Shown: positions 1 to 9,096 of the stretch, piece by piece
Layout: each line of letters begins with the position of its first letter
Position numbering within the stretch: the stretch's first letter is position 1
Assembly: GCF_018130785.1 (NCBI RefSeq)
Contig: NZ_JAFCJT010000001.1
Location: forward strand, 124,001-188,000
DNA length: 64,000 bases
Source: Bradyrhizobium liaoningense
GTDB taxonomy: Bacteria; Pseudomonadota; Alphaproteobacteria; Rhizobiales; Xanthobacteraceae
Reading direction: 5' to 3'
Position numbers and translations under genes: made by a program
The notes under the pieces: model-generated
The model's database searches: none
The model's input: only the letters and a program-made list of their open reading frames with translations
What the model was told of the DNA's origin: nothing

Positions 1-34
1 GCACGGCCAGCACGAAACCATCGACATAGGGCAT
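1..34 (-). CDS. DUF1428 family protein, N-terminus only (partial)
   Basis: A minus-strand ATG at 32-34 opens a frame that runs off the window edge after 11 codons, reading MPYVDGFVLAV. The MxYVDGFV start is the usual beginning of DUF1428 proteins, small dimeric alpha/beta proteins of unknown function. An AAGGAG ribosome binding site lies 7 bases upstream of the ATG. The family call rests on these few residues plus the strong ribosome binding site; the rest of the gene is outside the window. Confidence 0.6.
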   Translation of the reverse strand, partial: MPYVDGFVLAV

Positions 35-240
35 CACGGATCTCCTTGGGTTGCCTGTCCCAAGGACGGAGCGGCACACGGCGATCCGACGCGTCATGGC
101 ACTTGCAAGGTGAGGCAAACTGTCGCGAGGATTTCGTGCGCTGCTTCACATTTGAAGCTCGCGGCGCTGTGACATCATCCTCGACGTTTGCGCTCGCATA
201 TCGGCTATTTCAGATTGCATTTGAGCAGAAGGCAGCTGTC

Positions 241-2064
241 ATGAGCACCCGCCTGTCATTGCTTTGCGTCCACGGCGTCGGTCACGCGGAGATCGACGCC
301 GAGTTTCGAAAGTCATGGTCCGAGGCCATCATACGCGCAGTTCAGTCCGTCGATCAGAGCCTCAACCCGGCCATCGACTTCCTCTCGTATGACGACCTGT
401 TCGACAAGAGCCCGCCCAACCTCGTCACTTATGGCATCGCGCTGGCGAAACTGCTGGCGAGTGCGACCGTCCATGGAATCGGCGACCTGCTCGCAGGCAC
501 ACGCGGCCTCGATGATGTACCAACCCTGATCAGATGGACCGCGGGCATGGTCGCCCAGTGGTCGGTGGATGAGCAGCTGCAGGCCGCGCTGCGCAGCGCA
601 GTGCTCGACAAGCTGAAGAGCGGCAACTACGACGTTGTCCTGGCTCACAGCCTCGGCTCGCTGATCTGCTACGACACGTTCGTGCGCAACCCTGCTGCGA
701 TCAAGGGCAAAGTCTTCGTCACGTTCGGCTCGCAGATCGGCAATCCCGCGGTGCGCGACGTCTTCGCAGGCCGTATTCAGGCCCTTCCCTGCCGAAAATG
801 GTACCATCTGTTCAACCGGGAAGATCGCGTTCTCACCTATCCGCTCGAGATCGCCGCAGACAATTTCCAGCAGGTGCTGACACCGTTCGATGTCCCCAAC
901 GATCTCCTGAATCACAACGCGACCTGGTACCTGTCGCGCCCCGAGACCGTCGCCGCCGTCTGGCACGACGTCGTCCCGGTGCCAGCGTCACGCTCCATCG
1001 TCAGCGCCGCGCGGGAGATCGCCCGCATTGACACCCGGCCGACCCGCCGCGCCCTGCTGATCGGCATCAACGACTATCCCAAACCCGCGGACAGGCTCGA
1101 AGGATGCGTCAACGACGTATTCCTCATGAGCTCAGTGCTACAGGAAAGCGGCTTCAGGCCGGACGAAATACGCGTCGTCCTCAATGAGCGGGCGACAGCG
1201 CAGGGCATCATGGAAAGGCTTCACTGGCTGCTCGAGGGCGTACGCGACGGCGACGAGCGCATGCTGTTCTACTCGGGCCATGGCGCCCAGATTCCCAGGT
1301 ACAGTCCGAGCGGCGCTCCGGATAGCGTCGACGAGTGCCTGGTCCCCTATGATTTCGACTGGACGCCCGAGCACGCGATTCTCGACCGCCAGTTCTGCCA
1401 GCTCTACTCGCAGCTTCCATACGACTGCTATTTCGTCGCCATGCTCGACTGCTGCCATTCCGGCGGCATGACACGTGACGGCGGTCCGCGCATCCGCGGC
1501 CTGACGCCGCCCGACGATATCCGCCACCGGGCGCTGCGTTGGGAGGCAAGCGAAGGCATGTGGGTGCCGCGTGAGTTCCCTCCCCTCAACGAGAGCCTGA
1601 GCAAGAGCAAGAACGGCGCCGACTATCTCGGCGACAACGGCGCCACGGAGCGGCTCGGGCGCAGCATGGCGCTCCGCACCCAGCCCGACAAGGAATACAA
1701 CAAGACGCGGGCCGAGCTCGGGCATCACGGACCTTATCTGCCGATTCTCCTCGAGGCCTGCCAGGAGCAGGAGCTATCCTATGAATATCGTGACGGCGTC
1801 ACGTCGTATGGCGCCTACACGTTCTGCATGGCGAAGGTGCTGCGCGAACAACGAGACCGCGGCGCCAATCCGTCGTTCCAGGAGCTGAGCGAACTCGTCA
1901 CGGCCAAACTCCGTCGCCTCAAATACAACCAGACGCCCAATCTCGTCGGCGCCAAGAAGCGCGTCAGTGCGAAAATTCCATGGGGCGCGACGGATGCAGG
2001 ACGCGGCCCGCGACGGGCACCGAAAAAGCGCACCGCCAAGACCGGCCGGAAGAGGCGCCGCTAA
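241..2064 (+). CDS. alpha/beta-hydrolase fused to caspase-like (metacaspase, peptidase C14) domain
   Basis: A 607-residue protein with two enzyme-like halves. Residues ~1-250 look like an alpha/beta-hydrolase or lipase: an early VHGVGH strand-loop (oxyanion region) and AHSLGS with candidate nucleophile Ser137. Residues ~270-520 look like a caspase p20 unit: RRALLIGINDY start, catalytic His347 in YSGHGA and catalytic Cys405 in DCCHSGG. The C-terminus is Lys/Arg rich. There is no signal peptide, so it is probably cytoplasmic. The start is placed at ATG 241, after a GAAGG site; the frame is open upstream to 46, but that stretch reads as non-coding. Prokaryotic metacaspases cleave after Arg or Lys. 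What the hydrolase half acts on is unknown. No neighbour suggests a partner. Confidence 0.82.
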   Translation: MSTRLSLLCVHGVGHAEIDAEFRKSWSEAIIRAVQSVDQSLNPAIDFLSYDDLFDKSPPNLVTYGIALAKLLASATVHGIGDLLAGTRGLDDVPTLIRWTAGMVAQWSVDEQLQAALRSAVLDKLKSGNYDVVLAHSLGSLICYDTFVRNPAAIKGKVFVTFGSQIGNPAVRDVFAGRIQALPCRKWYHLFNREDRVLTYPLEIAADNFQQVLTPFDVPNDLLNHNATWYLSRPETVAAVWHDVVPVPASRSIVSAAREIARIDTRPTRRALLIGINDYPKPADRLEGCVNDVFLMSSVLQESGFRPDEIRVVLNERATAQGIMERLHWLLEGVRDGDERMLFYSGHGAQIPRYSPSGAPDSVDECLVPYDFDWTPEHAILDRQFCQLYSQLPYDCYFVAMLDCCHSGGMTRDGGPRIRGLTPPDDIRHRALRWEASEGMWVPREFPPLNESLSKSKNGADYLGDNGATERLGRSMALRTQPDKEYNKTRAELGHHGPYLPILLEACQEQELSYEYRDGVTSYGAYTFCMAKVLREQRDRGANPSFQELSELVTAKLRRLKYNQTPNLVGAKKRVSAKIPWGATDAGRGPRRAPKKRTAKTGRKRRR

Positions 2065-2230
2065 TCATTTCGCCTTGCATCGCCGGGCGGGCGCATCCCG
2101 GGCACGATGAGCCCTGCCAACACGCGCCGGGGCCGTACCGACGAAAGGCACGGACTGCCGATGGCACGTCAGGCGCGCGCCGCGGGGCCTAAGTCAGGAC
2201 AAGTTACGATCTCGGTGAATCGCCTGGAAC

Positions 2231-2304
2231 TGGCTGGGGAACCTGGATTCGAACCAAGACAAACAGAGTCAGAGTCTGTTGTGCTACCGTTACACCATTC
2301 CCCA
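2231..2304 (-). tRNA. tRNA-Gln (anticodon CUG)
   Basis: The minus strand folds as a complete cloverleaf of 74 bases with an encoded CCA end. The acceptor stem TGGGGAA pairs with TTCCCCA. The T-arm carries GGTTCGAATCC. The anticodon loop CTCTGAC sits on an AACAGA/TCTGTT stem, giving anticodon CUG, which reads CAG glutamine codons. No integrated element borders it, although tRNA 3' ends are common attachment sites. Confidence 0.97.
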
Positions 2305-2558
2305 ACGGAATAGCCGAACAAATTCAATAGCTTACTGATTTGCTCGACTGCGGCCGGAAGCGCGTTTGGCGCAAATCACGGCTCAGGCGTGGCAGGGTTC
2401 TACCTGCTCGGCCTTGGGCTGGCAAGCGCTGCGGTGCACGGGCCTGTGAACCGGTGGCGGGACTGCGCCGGTGACCAAGGCCCGCCGGCGCCGCCTGATC
2501 CAATTCGCTGATGCCTGCGGCCGAAAATCCCCCGTCTGCTGCTTCATCAGCGCCTCAG

Positions 2559-2879
2559 CTAGTTCGAGCCGCAGACGCGGACCACGATCTCAGCCTTGCC
2601 GTCGGCGATCATCACCTGGCCGTATTCATCCTGCGGCGGACTCTCCTCGTAGCGGAGCGGGATCGTGGTGCTCGCTTCCTGCGCCTCGCCACCCGGCTCC
2701 TGCGTGTTCACGTCGAGGATCAGGATCTTCGGATTGATACCTTGCGGCGAGCGCTTGGTTAGCCTGGCCTGCCAGCCATCGGTCGGTACCCTCACGTCGC
2801 CGATCATGACCAGCTTCGGCGGCGCGCCCGGCGCGCGGTCGATCCAGGCCTTGAAGGTGTTTCTCAGCAGGACAGTCAT
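2559..2879 (-). CDS. hypothetical protein, 106 aa
   Basis: I do not recognise this family. The start is ATG 2877-2879, preceded by GGAGA about 6 bases upstream; the frame is open further upstream to 2966, but that part has no ribosome binding site. The protein is soluble and mixed alpha/beta in look, with no signal peptide and no clear motif. It contains a proline-rich charged stretch (EESPPQDEYG) near residue 80 and one Cys near the end. It stands alone between the tRNA and a 429-base gap. Good codon use and the ribosome binding site support it being real. Confidence 0.6.
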   Translation of the reverse strand: MTVLLRNTFKAWIDRAPGAPPKLVMIGDVRVPTDGWQARLTKRSPQGINPKILILDVNTQEPGGEAQEASTTIPLRYEESPPQDEYGQVMIADGKAEIVVRVCGSN

Positions 2880-3308
2880 GACACGTCTCTCCTTTGCCAA
2901 GTTGCGAATTGTCCGACCCTCGTCCCGACCTGCGTCGCCGACCTTTCGCCTATCAAATCGGCACAACGTGACGGACAGATATCAGGTCCCGACAAATCAC
3001 CCGATCACCGCCTCCCCTCAGAGCAGGCTTTCAAGTCCCGGCTGCCACCTTGGCGCGGATCGCGTTAGCGACGGCCGGAGCCTCGTCGCCAAGCGCCTTC
3101 ACGGCCGGCAGGTTCTCCGGTCCGCCGACGGCCTTGGAGGCTTCCGCAACCTTGTTGATGTCGGGGACGCTCCTCTTCAGGAACGCGTCGATGAAATCGA
3201 CGCCAGCGTATCCGGCCGCCAGGACGCCGCCGCGCGTTTCCAAGTTCGCAAGAAGAACCGGGCCAGCAGCGACCCGGTCCAGCTTCTCCAGACCAGCGAC
3301 GCGGCCAC
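2880..3308. other. intergenic region with a possible gene remnant
   Basis: This 429-base stretch lies between the small gene at 2559-2879 and the TctC-type gene ending at 3309. Its 2880-3030 part holds the promoter side of the small gene, and I see nothing else there. The 3031-3261 part has protein-like composition on the minus strand and is listed separately. Confidence 0.5.
3031..3261 (-). pseudogene. possible remnant of an unidentified gene (C-terminal part)
   Basis: The minus strand reads as about 75 residues of well-behaved protein: hydrophobic and charged residues alternate, with few Arg or Cys, through FIDAFLKRSVPDINK and GDEAPAVANAIRAKV to a stop at 3031. It has no plausible start codon with a ribosome binding site, and upstream it runs out of frame into the end of the TctC gene. 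It could be the tail of a decayed gene, or a chance open frame. I recognise no family. Confidence 0.25.
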
Positions 3309-4280
3309 CTACTCCAGCTTGATGTTCGCCGCTTCGATCACCTTCTTCCACCGCTCGGTCTCGGAGGCGATGTAGGCCTTGAAAGGCTCGGAATCCACCG
3401 CAACCGCGGCCGCGCCGAGCTCGGCCATCTTCTGCACCGTCTCCGGCTGCTGCATGAAGGCGCGGATCTCGGCCGAGAGCTTCTCGACGATCGGTTTCGG
3501 CGTGGCGGCAGGAACGAAGAAGCCGTGCCAGGCCACGGCCTCGAAGCCCGGCAGGAACTCGGCGACGGCCGGGACTTCCGGATCGAAGGCCGCGCGCTTC
3601 GGCGTTGCAGTGGCGAGCATCGCGAGCTGCCCGGTCTTCACCTGCGGCAGCAGCAGTGGCACGTTGTCGAAGGCAAGATCGATCTGGCCGCTCAACAGAT
3701 CCGTCAGCATCTGGCTGGAGCCCTTGTAGGGCACATGCACCATCTTGGTGCCGGTCATCTGTTGAAACAGTTCGGCGGCAAGATGCTGCGAGGTGCCGAC
3801 GCCGGCCGAGCCGAACGAAACCTTGTCCGGGTTCGCCTTCAGATAGGCGATCAGCTCCGGTACGGTGCGCGCCTTGATCTTGTTGGGATTCACCACGAGC
3901 ACGTTCGGCACGACGCTGATCTGGGCGACCGGCGCCAGGTCTTTGTCCGGCTGGTAGCTGAGCTTCGGCCCGTAGAGCGTGGGGTTGATCGCGAGCGCGG
4001 AGGTGCTGGCAAGACCGAGCGTGATACCGTCAGGCGCCGATTTCGCCAGCCGCGTCACGCCGAGGATCGAGCCGGCACCGCCGACATTCTCGACCACGAA
4101 CGGCTTGCCGAGCTTCACTTGCAGATGGTTCGACACCATGCGCGCGAAGATGTCGGCGGTGCCGCCGGCGGCGAAGGGCACGATCACCGTCACCTGCTTG
4201 GACGGATAGCCGTCCTGCGCCTTTGCCGGCGACGCCGCCAGCAGCACGGCTGAGGCAAGAACAAGCCACATCGATCTCAT
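3309..4280 (-). CDS. tripartite tricarboxylate transporter substrate-binding protein (TctC/Bug family)
   Basis: A 323-residue periplasmic binding protein. Signal peptide at residues 1-21, ending ASPAKA. The body starts with YPSKQVTVIVPFAAGGTADIFAR, the Bug/TctC ligand-pocket signature, followed by GGAGSILG and HVPYKGSSQMLTDLLSGQID, both standard for the family. Such proteins capture carboxylates for a TctAB permease, but neither tctA nor tctB is present here, so it must use a distant permease or act as a sensor. It is the last gene of the 10017-3309 operon, 61 bases after the alcohol dehydrogenase, which suggests the operon's substrate is a small carboxylic acid. Confidence 0.88.
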   Translation of the reverse strand: MRSMWLVLASAVLLAASPAKAQDGYPSKQVTVIVPFAAGGTADIFARMVSNHLQVKLGKPFVVENVGGAGSILGVTRLAKSAPDGITLGLASTSALAINPTLYGPKLSYQPDKDLAPVAQISVVPNVLVVNPNKIKARTVPELIAYLKANPDKVSFGSAGVGTSQHLAAELFQQMTGTKMVHVPYKGSSQMLTDLLSGQIDLAFDNVPLLLPQVKTGQLAMLATATPKRAAFDPEVPAVAEFLPGFEAVAWHGFFVPAATPKPIVEKLSAEIRAFMQQPETVQKMAELGAAAVAVDSEPFKAYIASETERWKKVIEAANIKLE

Positions 4281-4341
4281 CGAAGTTTCCTCTGTTTTCA
4301 GTGTTTGTTGATTGGCTGCCGCGCAGGAGCGGCTGAGATGG

Positions 4342-5490
4342 CTAGAATGCGACCTCGTACATGTTCAGGATCGCATCCCGGCCCAGGTCGCGCGGATTGT
4401 TGTCGAGCAGGCGACGGATGGCGTGGGCCTCATCGGCCATCACGCCGAGATCATCCCGCGGCACGCCGAGCGCGGACAGACGCATCTCGATGCCGAGATT
4501 CTTGCAGAACCCATACGTGGCTTCGAATGCGAGCTTCGGATCGCTGTGCTCCGGCAGGCCGAGCGCAGCGAGCACCGCGACCGTCTTCGTCTCCACCGCC
4601 GGCATGTTGAACGCCAGCGTATGCGGGAAGATCACGGCGCAGGCGAGCCCATGCGCGACATGATGGCGCGTGCCGAGCGGATAGGCCACGGCATGGCCGG
4701 CAGTCGTGTTCACCGGCCCGAGGCAATAGCCGCCGTAGAGAGAGGCCAGCGCAAGCCCGGCGCGCGCCTCGCGGTCGCCGCCGTCGACGACCGCGCGGTT
4801 GAGATAGCGCCCGACCAGCCGTGCCCCCTCGATCGCGTAGAGATCGATCATGGGATGCGCCTTGCGACTGGTATAGGCCTCGACGCAATGCGCCAGCGCA
4901 TCGACGCCGGTCGCCGCGGTGACCTCCTTCGGCACGGTCATCGTGAGATCGGGATCGACGATGGCGATATCGGCGAGCATGAAGCGGCTCTGCACCGCCT
5001 GCTTGTTCTGGCTGACGGGATCGGTGACGAGCGCGCGGGTGCCCGCCTCGCTGCCGGTGCCCGATGTGGTCGGGATCTGCATCAGCGCGACGCTGCGGCC
5101 GGCGACCTTTTCCGGCCCAACGATGTCAGCAAAGGCCACGTCACTCGTGCAGAGCACCGCAACCAGCTTGGCAAGATCCATCGCGCTGCCGCCGCCGAAC
5201 CCGACCACGAGATCGGGCTTGGCGTCACGCGCCATAGCGACCGCCTTCTCGAGATTGGGCAGGTCCGGTTCGGGCTTCACGTCGCCGAACACTTTCACGG
5301 TGCCCGGCAGCGCCAGCGCGTCGACGCGGCGCGCATTGAACGGGTCGGAGATCACCAGCGGCCGCTTTGCGCCGATCCGCTCGGCGAAGCGCGCCGCAGC
5401 CGCAATCGTGCCGCAGCCGAATTCGAGAACGGTAGGACGCTGGATTTCGACGGGCGTGAAGGCGTTGGTCATCGGTGTGGTCGATCTCAT
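4342..5490 (-). CDS. iron-containing alcohol dehydrogenase
   Basis: A 382-residue type III (iron-dependent) alcohol dehydrogenase. Nucleotide-binding GFGGGSAMDLAK lies near residues 98-109 and IPTTSGTGSE near 140. Metal ligands are in GVDALAHCVEAY and in AGHAVAYPLGTRHHVAHG. The start ATG at 5488-5490 overlaps the stop of the PdxA2-like gene by four bases (ATGA), so the two are translationally coupled; a second ATG at 5472 would also fit. Within the operon it probably oxidises or reduces a short hydroxy-acid or aldehyde intermediate; the substrate cannot be read from sequence. Confidence 0.88.
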   Translation of the reverse strand: MRSTTPMTNAFTPVEIQRPTVLEFGCGTIAAAARFAERIGAKRPLVISDPFNARRVDALALPGTVKVFGDVKPEPDLPNLEKAVAMARDAKPDLVVGFGGGSAMDLAKLVAVLCTSDVAFADIVGPEKVAGRSVALMQIPTTSGTGSEAGTRALVTDPVSQNKQAVQSRFMLADIAIVDPDLTMTVPKEVTAATGVDALAHCVEAYTSRKAHPMIDLYAIEGARLVGRYLNRAVVDGGDREARAGLALASLYGGYCLGPVNTTAGHAVAYPLGTRHHVAHGLACAVIFPHTLAFNMPAVETKTVAVLAALGLPEHSDPKLAFEATYGFCKNLGIEMRLSALGVPRDDLGVMADEAHAIRRLLDNNPRDLGRDAILNMYEVAF

Positions 5491-6524
5491 GATTTTGAAG
5501 CGGAAGCGCCACCGGCCAGCCGCTCGGCGTAGTCGATGGCCTCGATCAGGCTGTGCTCGTTGGCAATGCCCTTGCCGGCGATGTCGAAGGCCGTGCCGTG
5601 ATCGACGGAGGTGCGGATGATCGGCAGACCCAGCGTGATGTTGACGCCGGACAGCTCCTGCCAGCGGCCGGTCGCGGGATCGACCTGGAAGCCCAGCAGC
5701 TTGACGGGGATGTGCCCCTGGTCGTGATACATCGCGACCGCAGCATCGTATTGGCCGGCGCGCAGCTTGACGAAGATGGTGTCGCCGGGCACGGGACCGA
5801 CGACGTCGAGGCCGTCGGCGACGGCCTTGGCAATCGTCGGTGCCGAAACGTCGATGTCCTGCCGGCCGAACAGACCGCCCTCGCCCCCATGCGGATTGAG
5901 CGCGGCGATCGCGATCTTCGGCCTGGCGATACCGAGCCGCAGCAAGGCATCGTTGGTGAGATCAATCACCATGCGCAGCCGCTCCGGCGTCAGACGCTTC
6001 GGCACGTCCTCCAGCGCCACATGGGTCGAGACATGGCTCACGCGCATGTTGCCGTGCGCGAGCAGCATCACCGAGCCGCGCACGCCCGTGAGGTGCGCCA
6101 GCATCTCGGTGTGGCCGGGAAAGTGGTAGCCGGCCTTGTTGAGTGCTTCCTTGTTGAGTGGCGCTGTGACAATCGCGGAGGTCCGCCCGGCCTGTGTCAG
6201 GCGCACGCCCTGCTCGATCGCCTTATAGGCAAAGCGGCCGCCGTCGGCGCTCAAGACGCCGGGCTTGATCGGGGCGCCCTCGGCGTCCGCCTGGAGGAAG
6301 CAGAGGTTCGGCCAGTCAGAAGCGTCAGCACTCACCTCCGGAATCGCAACGGCAGCGCCGAGCGCGGCCTTGGCTCCGTCGAGCGCGGCGCCGCTGCCGA
6401 TGATCAGGATGCGCAGATCGCCTTTCGCGATCCGGTCCTTCAGTCCGACGCAGGCCTTGACGATGATCTCCGGTCCGATCCCGGCCGGATCGCCCATGGT
6501 GATGGCAAGATGACGAGAGGTCAT
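5487..6524 (-). CDS. pdxA2: PdxA2-type 4-phosphate dehydrogenase (four-carbon acid sugar catabolism)
   Basis: A 345-residue member of the PdxA family. Motifs: MGDPAGIGPEI at the N-terminus, FPGHTEMLAHL near the middle and YHDQGHIPVKLLGF near the C-terminus, which hold the divalent-metal histidines and substrate contacts. PdxA makes pyridoxine precursors; the PdxA2 branch oxidatively decarboxylates D-threonate 4-phosphate or D-erythronate 4-phosphate to dihydroxyacetone phosphate. The kinase gene directly upstream, overlapping by four bases, is the known partner of PdxA2, so the catabolic role is preferred. The start is ATG 6524; the frame is open upstream, but that overlaps the kinase. Confidence 0.85.
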   Translation of the reverse strand: MTSRHLAITMGDPAGIGPEIIVKACVGLKDRIAKGDLRILIIGSGAALDGAKAALGAAVAIPEVSADASDWPNLCFLQADAEGAPIKPGVLSADGGRFAYKAIEQGVRLTQAGRTSAIVTAPLNKEALNKAGYHFPGHTEMLAHLTGVRGSVMLLAHGNMRVSHVSTHVALEDVPKRLTPERLRMVIDLTNDALLRLGIARPKIAIAALNPHGGEGGLFGRQDIDVSAPTIAKAVADGLDVVGPVPGDTIFVKLRAGQYDAAVAMYHDQGHIPVKLLGFQVDPATGRWQELSGVNITLGLPIIRTSVDHGTAFDIAGKGIANEHSLIEAIDYAERLAGGASASKS

Positions 6525-7633
6525 GTCGGGCTCCTCAAATTCAGCAAATGATTGTCCCGGAGCAGATCGCGCCACAGCTCGCTGGTGCCGAACGCGCCGG
6601 ATTTCGAGATGACATCGACGCCGGCCCAGCGGCCGCCTTGCAGAATCGAGCGCGGCAGTCCCGGCACGATACGCCCCGTCACCTGGAGCGCATGCGCGCC
6701 GAGCGCAACGCATACGGCCTTCAAGGTCTCGCCGCCAGCGACGATCAAGGTTCCGGGCGGATCGAGCGCCGCAATCAGAGTTGTCAGCTCGCGCGCGATC
6801 CGCCGGGCGGCCTCGGCGCGCGAAAGGCCATCCGCGAGCGCGAATTTCACCAACGCCACGCCGTCGCCAGCCAGCTTGCGTTGGACGCCCGCGCCCCCCT
6901 CACCTTCCGCCAACACGACGGTAACTTCGCCACATGCTGCGAGCTGGGACGCAGTGGCGGCCTGATCGGAACCGAACAACCCCAGTACCGGCCGCTTCAA
7001 TCGGCTCGGCGCATCGGCGCGATGGCTGCGGGCGAGCGCGCCGGCGAGCCCGCCGCTTCCGCACCACAGCACCGGCCCCGGCATCCGCAGCGCCATCTCG
7101 ACGACGCGATCGAGCTCGATGTCGCTCTCGGCATCGAAGACCTGGACACCGCCTTGTGACAGCGTATCGGCCCCGCCCTGCCGTGCATCGATACCCTCGA
7201 GCTGCAGTTGAGCCAGGAGATTGTCCCCGACGCGATGCCAGTCGCCTTGCGCCGTACGCGCAAATTGCTGGCCGCCCACGGTGCGGCGTCCCTGATAGTC
7301 GAAGGCCGGTGCGACCACGCACGATGCCCAATGGCCGCTGCGCAGGCAGGCGCCGAGTTCAGCCGCCCAGGCACCGCGGAGCAGGCTGTCGACCTTCTTG
7401 TAAGCAATCGTCCCGCCCTGAAGTCGCGGCGCCAGCCGACCGACGATCTCGACGCTGTCGGCCTTCGACCGCTCGCGGGTGCCGCTGTCGATCGCGAGGC
7501 TTTGCGCGCCTGGACTCGCGGGCGCATCCGCCCAGGAGACGTCGAACGGCCCGCACAGGCCGACGAACTCCGCCGCGGTGTCGAGCGCACCGGTCAGATC
7601 GTCGGCAATCAGGCGGACGCTCGTCATCGTCAT
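6521..7633 (-). CDS. four-carbon acid sugar kinase family protein (DUF1537, DtnK/OtnK type)
   Basis: A 370-residue kinase of the two-domain DUF1537 family. The N-terminal ADDLTGALD (residues 10-18) and KKVDSLLRG near residue 80 mark the substrate domain; IVAGGETLKAV and the C-terminal GRIVPGLPRS and SKSGAFG mark the nucleotide domain. Family members phosphorylate D-threonate, D-erythronate or L-threonate at O4, and PdxA2 then oxidises the product. It overlaps the upstream FAD-dehydrogenase gene and the downstream pdxA2-like gene by four bases each, so expression should be tightly coupled. Which four-carbon acid is used cannot be told from the sequence. Confidence 0.85.
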   Translation of the reverse strand: MTMTSVRLIADDLTGALDTAAEFVGLCGPFDVSWADAPASPGAQSLAIDSGTRERSKADSVEIVGRLAPRLQGGTIAYKKVDSLLRGAWAAELGACLRSGHWASCVVAPAFDYQGRRTVGGQQFARTAQGDWHRVGDNLLAQLQLEGIDARQGGADTLSQGGVQVFDAESDIELDRVVEMALRMPGPVLWCGSGGLAGALARSHRADAPSRLKRPVLGLFGSDQAATASQLAACGEVTVVLAEGEGGAGVQRKLAGDGVALVKFALADGLSRAEAARRIARELTTLIAALDPPGTLIVAGGETLKAVCVALGAHALQVTGRIVPGLPRSILQGGRWAGVDVISKSGAFGTSELWRDLLRDNHLLNLRSPT

Positions 7634-9069
7634 GCTGCTCCCGCGCCAAAGATCTTGCCGGGATTCATCAGGCCGTTCGGATCGAGCAAGCGCTTGATGC
7701 CGCGCATGAGCTCGATATCGAGCGGATCGGCGACGCGGGCAAGCCGGCCGCAGTTGGTGATCCCGATGCCATGCTCGGCACTGATCGCCCCACCCTGCGC
7801 CGCGGTTTCATCATCGACGATCTCGTTGATTTGCGCGACCAACGCAGCCGTCGCCGCCGGCTCCCGGCAATGCGCGCGGTCGATCAGGGCGATCACGTGG
7901 ATGTTGCCGTCGCCGATATGGCCGTGCATCACAACCCGCGCATGCGGAACGGCGGCCATGATCCGCGCTTCAACATTGGTGACGAAGGCGGCCTGGCGCT
8001 CCAGCGGCACGACACTGTCATGCGACACAACATAGCCGCTGCGCTTGTTGCCTTCGGACACGCTGTGCCTGACAGCCCAGATCGCTTTCGCCTGCGCGAG
8101 GTTGGAGGCCAGGATGACGTCTTCGGCGATGCCGGCCTCCATCGCATCCGCCAGCACCGTGGCGAGCGGCTCGTCGAGATCGACACCCGCGAGCGTGTCG
8201 GTCAACTCAACGATCAGATACCACGGCGTCGTCAGCTCGAAAGGGATCGTGACATGCGGCACGGTCTCCGCGATCGCCTCGATCTGCGAGCGGGACATGA
8301 TTTCAAGGCTGCCCAGCCGGTCGCCGACTACACCGCGCAGGCGCTGCATGATCTCGAGTGCCTGCTCGACACCCCGCAATTTCACCAGCGCCAGCGCCGA
8401 GCTGCGCGGCGGCGAGAACAGTTTCAGCACCGCCGCGGTGACGATGCCGAGCGTCCCTTCCGCGCCGATGAAGAGCTGCTTGAACGCGTAACCCGTGTTG
8501 TCCTTGCGCAGCGCGCGCAGGCCGTTGAAGATACGCCCGTCGGGCAGCACGACTTCGAGCCCGAGCACGAGATCGCGCGTCGGGCCGTAGCGTAACACGG
8601 CCGTCCCGCCCGCATTGGTCGAGATGTTGCCGCCGATCTGGCAGGAACCCTCGGCACCCAGGCTCAAGGGAAAGTAGCGATCGACGCTACGAGCCGCATT
8701 CTGGACCTCGGCGAGAATGCAGCCGGCCTCGACCGTGATCGTATTGGCGAGCGGACTGACGTCGCGGACGGCGCGCATGCGGTCGAGCCGAATCACGACA
8801 TTGCCCGCGTGATCGTCCGGCGTCGCGGCTCCGCACATGCCGGTGTTGCCGCCTTGCGGCACGATCGCAAGGCGCCTGTCGGCGCAGTATTTGACGACGG
8901 AGGCGACCTCGGCGGTCGAGCCGGGCTTCACCGCTGCGACCGCGCGGCCGCGATAGCGCCCGCGCCAGTCCACCACATAAGGCTCCTGGTCGGCTCCGGA
9001 CGCCATGACGTGCTTGTCGCCGACGATCGCGGCGAGCCCGGCGAGCGCATCCTGGAAAGAGTCGGACAT
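7630..9069 (-). CDS. FAD-binding oxidoreductase (GlcD / D-2-hydroxyacid dehydrogenase family)
   Basis: A 479-residue flavoprotein with an N-terminal FAD-binding type 4 domain and a C-terminal FAD-oxidase domain. The FAD pyrophosphate loop is PQGGNTGMCG at residues 71-80; LGAEGSCQIGGNISTNAGG follows, then the C-terminal HGHIGDGNIHV and SAEHGIGITN that hold the active-site metal and histidine. These enzymes oxidise D-lactate, glycolate or D-2-hydroxyglutarate type acids. It is the second gene of the operon, 27 bases after the aldolase-like gene. It probably converts a hydroxy-acid to a keto-acid in this pathway. Confidence 0.88.
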   Translation of the reverse strand: MSDSFQDALAGLAAIVGDKHVMASGADQEPYVVDWRGRYRGRAVAAVKPGSTAEVASVVKYCADRRLAIVPQGGNTGMCGAATPDDHAGNVVIRLDRMRAVRDVSPLANTITVEAGCILAEVQNAARSVDRYFPLSLGAEGSCQIGGNISTNAGGTAVLRYGPTRDLVLGLEVVLPDGRIFNGLRALRKDNTGYAFKQLFIGAEGTLGIVTAAVLKLFSPPRSSALALVKLRGVEQALEIMQRLRGVVGDRLGSLEIMSRSQIEAIAETVPHVTIPFELTTPWYLIVELTDTLAGVDLDEPLATVLADAMEAGIAEDVILASNLAQAKAIWAVRHSVSEGNKRSGYVVSHDSVVPLERQAAFVTNVEARIMAAVPHARVVMHGHIGDGNIHVIALIDRAHCREPAATAALVAQINEIVDDETAAQGGAISAEHGIGITNCGRLARVADPLDIELMRGIKRLLDPNGLMNPGKIFGAGAA

Positions 9070-9096
9070 CAGATCGCCTCGCTGCCAGCTTCGCAG

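Noticed and set aside
2231..2304. Integration site of a mobile island at tRNA-Gln
   Set aside because: No integrase, no direct repeat of the tRNA 3' end and no composition change are visible in the following DNA.
4312..5532. A 406-codon plus-strand frame over the iron alcohol dehydrogenase
   Set aside because: Antisense shadow of a gene with all metal ligands in place.
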